From contig CAVTAI010000017.1 in NCBI GenBank assembly GCA_963732655.1, positions 1,240,001 to 1,304,000 on the forward strand: a stretch of 64,000 nucleotides of DNA, read 5' to 3'. Made by a program: the position numbers and the translations under genes. Of the stretch, positions 61,681 to 64,000 are shown in pieces. Below the pieces are notes generated by a model that made no database searches, had not been told where the DNA came from, and saw nothing but the letters and a program-made list of their open reading frames with translations. Source of the DNA: CAVTWS01 sp963732655. Its GTDB lineage: Bacteria > Actinomycetota > Acidimicrobiia > Acidimicrobiales > SHLQ01. Position 1 is the first letter of the stretch. Every line of letters starts with the position of its first letter.

Positions 61681-62664
61681 TCAGTAGTAGACGCAACGGG
61701 TGCGGTGGCGGGGCACGGCCTTGTAGGTCGGGCCCGCGCCGCGGTTCCAGAGGACGCCGTCGACGGCACCGGCGGAGGTGTCGACACCTCGTTCGGCCAG
61801 CGTGGCCACGAGGAGCTCGACGGCGTGCAGCCCGCACGCTCGGATCTCGACCTCGGCCGGGCTACCGGAGGTGATGTCTTCGACGGCGTCGATGCGGGCT
61901 ACGAGCCCCGGTTCGAAGTTGAGCGCACCGTCGACGCGCAAGACATGCGGGACGAGGTTGTCGGCGAACATCGTGAGGCGATCGAGGTCGTCGAAGCGTC
62001 CGGGACCCGCGTGGCCGAACGCGACGGCCAGGTCGTAGGCGCTGATCTGAGCGCGCTTGTAGAGCGGGACTCCGATCCGCAGGCCGGTCGCCGGTTCTCG
62101 CCATTGGTGGACATCATGGAAGTAGGGGAGCTGGTCGAGCAGGACGAGGAGGCGCTCGGCCGAGTGGCCCGCCGCGTCGACCAACGCCAGGAACGATCCG
62201 CCGTGCTGCTCGATGACGAGTCGACCGAGGTCGTTGAGGGCGGTGGCGAAGTGCTCCATGAGCTCCTGCTGGAACGCGCCGTCGAGGTGTTGGCCGAAGA
62301 TGGCCGCGCAGGCCGCGGGGTCGAGCGTGACCAGGCCGTGGGCGGTCAGGGTGCCGGTGGCGTCGACGTGGTCTCGGAGCGAGGCCGCCACGGTGTGGTA
62401 CCCGGACAGACCGGGCCGTTTCGTGAGATACGGGAAGTAGCCGGATCCGAAGTTGATGGCGTCGAGGGCGATGACGAAGGCCGCGGTCGATTCGTCGTCG
62501 CCGTGGCGCTGCCGGCCGAGATCGCCGTCGCCGTCGCCGTCGAGCGAGTCAGGATCGATCGAGGTGGCGTAGTCGGCGAGACGGTCGAGGTCGAGGTGGA
62601 CGAACTCGGCACCCGCCGCCACGCGGGCGCAACTGGAGCGGATCTGGTCCAGGCGAGAGAGCAC
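61681..62664 (-). CDS. Queuosine salvage (DUF2419/Qng1-like) family protein
   Basis: 327 residues. Hallmarks of the queuosine-salvage family appear in order: VHLDLDRLADYA, FVIALDAINFGSGYFPYL, LYKRAQISAYDLAVAFG, DLDRLTMFADNLVPHVLRVDGAL and a SPAEVEIRACGLHAVELL ending. Eukaryotic members hydrolyse queuosine-5'-phosphate to release queuine for tRNA modification; the bacterial homologue probably acts similarly. The acidic repeat DGDGDGDL is unusual in the N-terminal third. GTG 62664 is 17 bases from the divergent phosphohexomutase start, so the two share a very compact promoter region. Confidence 0.75.
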   Translation of the reverse strand: MLSRLDQIRSSCARVAAGAEFVHLDLDRLADYATSIDPDSLDGDGDGDLGRQRHGDDESTAAFVIALDAINFGSGYFPYLTKRPGLSGYHTVAASLRDHVDATGTLTAHGLVTLDPAACAAIFGQHLDGAFQQELMEHFATALNDLGRLVIEQHGGSFLALVDAAGHSAERLLVLLDQLPYFHDVHQWREPATGLRIGVPLYKRAQISAYDLAVAFGHAGPGRFDDLDRLTMFADNLVPHVLRVDGALNFEPGLVARIDAVEDITSGSPAEVEIRACGLHAVELLVATLAERGVDTSAGAVDGVLWNRGAGPTYKAVPRHRTRCVYY

Positions 62665-62681
62665 GCTCGTAGGGTAGTGGG

Positions 62682-64000
62682 GTGCACGAAGACGTCCGCC
62701 GGGCGGCCCAGGCGTGGCTCGCCGTCGATCCCGATCCCCAGACCCGGGCCGAGCTCGAAGAGCTCCTCGCCCACGATCCCGAGGAGGTCGCCGACCGGTT
62801 CTCCGGCCGGCTGGAGTTCGGTACCGCCGGCCTGCGCGCCGAGCTCGGTGCCGGGCCACTGCGCATGAACCGGGTGGTGGTGCGTCAGACGGCGAGGGGT
62901 CTGGCCGACTGGTTGCCGCCGGGGTCCCTCGTGGTGATCGGTCACGACGCCCGCCGCAATTCCGATGTGTTCGCCGCCGACTCCGCGCTGGTGCTCGCCG
63001 CCGCGGGTCATCACGTCGCCTTGGTGCGAGGCCCACATCCCACCCCGGTTGTCGCCTTCGCCGTGCGGCACCTCGCCGCGGACGCCGGCATCATGGTCAC
63101 GGCCAGCCACAATCCAGCGGCCGACAACGGCTACAAGGTCTACCTGGGCGACGGCGCTCAGCTGATTCCGCCGGCCGATGCGGAGATCGAGGCGTCGATC
63201 GAAGCGTCCGGCCTCCCGCCCCTCGAGATCGGACCCCGGCCGCGGGCGCCACCATCGTCGACACGCCCGACGACCTCATTGAGCGCTACCTCGACGCGGT
63301 GCTGAGCGAGATCTGCCCACCACCTGAGGTCGCCGACGCGTTGGCGGCACTCAAGATCGCCTACACGCCGCTGCACGGGGTCGGTGGCGCGTCCGTGCGG
63401 GCGGCGCTCGACCGGTACGGCGCCACAGCCGACGTCGTCGTCGAACAGTACGAGCCCGACGGCTCGTTCCCGACCGCTCCGTTCCCGAATCCGGAGGAGC
63501 CCGGCGCCCTCGACCTGCTGCTGGCCCTGGCCCGCCGGATCAGGGCCGACGTGGCCGTGGCCAACGATCCCGATGCCGATCGTCTGGCCGTGGTCGGACT
63601 CGATCGGGCGGGAGCGTGGCGCCCTCTGACCGGCAACGAGGTTGGTGTCCTGCTTGGCGATCACCGCATCGCCACGACATCGGGTGCTGATCGCATGGTG
63701 GCGACGACGGTCGTGTCATCGGCCTTGCTGGGCAAGATCGCCTTCGCCCGCGGTGTCCGATATGCCGAGACCCTCACCGGCTTCAAGTGGGTGGCTCGGC
63801 CCGCCATCGTCGACCCGTCGATCCATCTGGTTCTGGGGTACGAGGAGGCGCTCGGATACTCGGTCAACCAGGCCGTTCGGGACAAGGACGGGGTGGCGTC
63901 GCTGGTGGCGTTCTGCGCCCTCGTCGCCGAGCTGAAGCTCGCCGGCCGCACCGTGTTCGATCGCCTCGACGAGCTGGCGGTCGAGTTCGGCCTGCACGTG
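62682..64000 (+). CDS. Phospho-sugar mutase (phosphomannomutase/phosphoglucomutase type), frameshifted and cut at the window end
   Basis: At least 430 residues, continuing past the last base. N-terminal FGTAGLRAELGAG, the catalytic phosphoserine loop MVTASHNPAADNGYKVY, then, after one missing base near 63240, IVDTPDDLIERYLDAVL, the Mg-binding loop NDPDADRLAVVG, and EEALGYSV with the specificity glutamate. It interconverts hexose-1- and hexose-6-phosphates, providing sugar nucleotide precursors; the polysaccharide gene nearby is a sensible consumer. Starts at GTG 62682, divergent from the queuosine-salvage gene. Confidence 0.85.

Overview
The window is GC-rich, densely packed bacterial chromosome. 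Short intergenic gaps, frequent ATGA/GTGA overlaps, GTG and TTG starts, and the mix of genes (fused LivHM permease, several COG2159-type amidohydrolases, type III CoA-transferase, ECF sigma factor, an F420-hydrogenase beta-type protein) suggest an actinobacterium, perhaps of the Acidimicrobiia. That placement is inference. I see no rRNA, tRNA, CRISPR array, insertion sequence or prophage, and no gene-free stretch longer than about 300 bases.

Layout. 0-0.8 kb: wrecked remnant of a KhtT/KhtU-type cation:proton antiporter pair. 0.8-3 kb: DUF192 protein, rsmI and a secreted protein. 3-5.4 kb: a PAS-PAS-GGDEF-EAL protein. 5.6-8.9 kb: a DNA methyltransferase with a nuclease-like C-terminal extension, a small unknown protein, a candidate nuclease and a HIT protein. 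8.9-15.2 kb: two paralogous lipoproteins followed by a MacA/MacB-like export system. 15.3-18.1 kb: ECF sigma factor with a membrane-anchored partner. 18.2-24.4 kb: DUF4143 ATPase, DUF429 protein, metallophosphoesterase, two SDRs, a dienelactone hydrolase and a glutaminyl cyclase-like lipoprotein. 24.5-33.6 kb: GMP reductase/IMPDH-like enzyme, four amidohydrolases, a serpin-like protein and a patatin, followed by a TetR regulator. 34.4-43.6 kb: glpD, a large repeat-bearing secreted protein, class III aminotransferase, a VOC protein with an unknown partner, and an anchored secreted protein. 43.6-59 kb: FGGY kinase and SDR, a branched-chain-type ABC importer (binding protein, fused permease, two ATPases), and acyl-CoA genes (ligase, thiolase, CoA-binding protein, enoyl-CoA hydratase, CoA-transferase). 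59-64 kb: F420 beta-subunit-like protein, polysaccharide pyruvyl transferase, a queuosine-salvage-type protein and a truncated phosphohexomutase.

The genes between 21 and 59 kb read as an importer plus CoA-dependent and hydrolytic catabolism of organic acids or amides. A 13-base motif, GAACACTGTTACA, sits before both the TetR gene and the divergent amidohydrolase/D-aminoacylase pair, so one local regulon is plausible.

Three features are not explained by ordinary annotation. First, a 52-bp double-hairpin element occurs three times, always 15-24 bases after the stop codon of a plus-strand gene. Second, at several gene starts, tandem duplications whose unit length is 3n-1 create chains of tiny ORFs joined by ATGA overlaps (before rsmI, the serpin-like gene, livG and possibly the aminotransferase). 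Third, conserved genes repeatedly carry single-base frameshifts, mostly +1. These cluster at 11.5-13.9, 17-20, 30-33.5 and 63.2 kb and look more like consensus errors than decay, except for the antiporter remnant, which also lacks several internal blocks.
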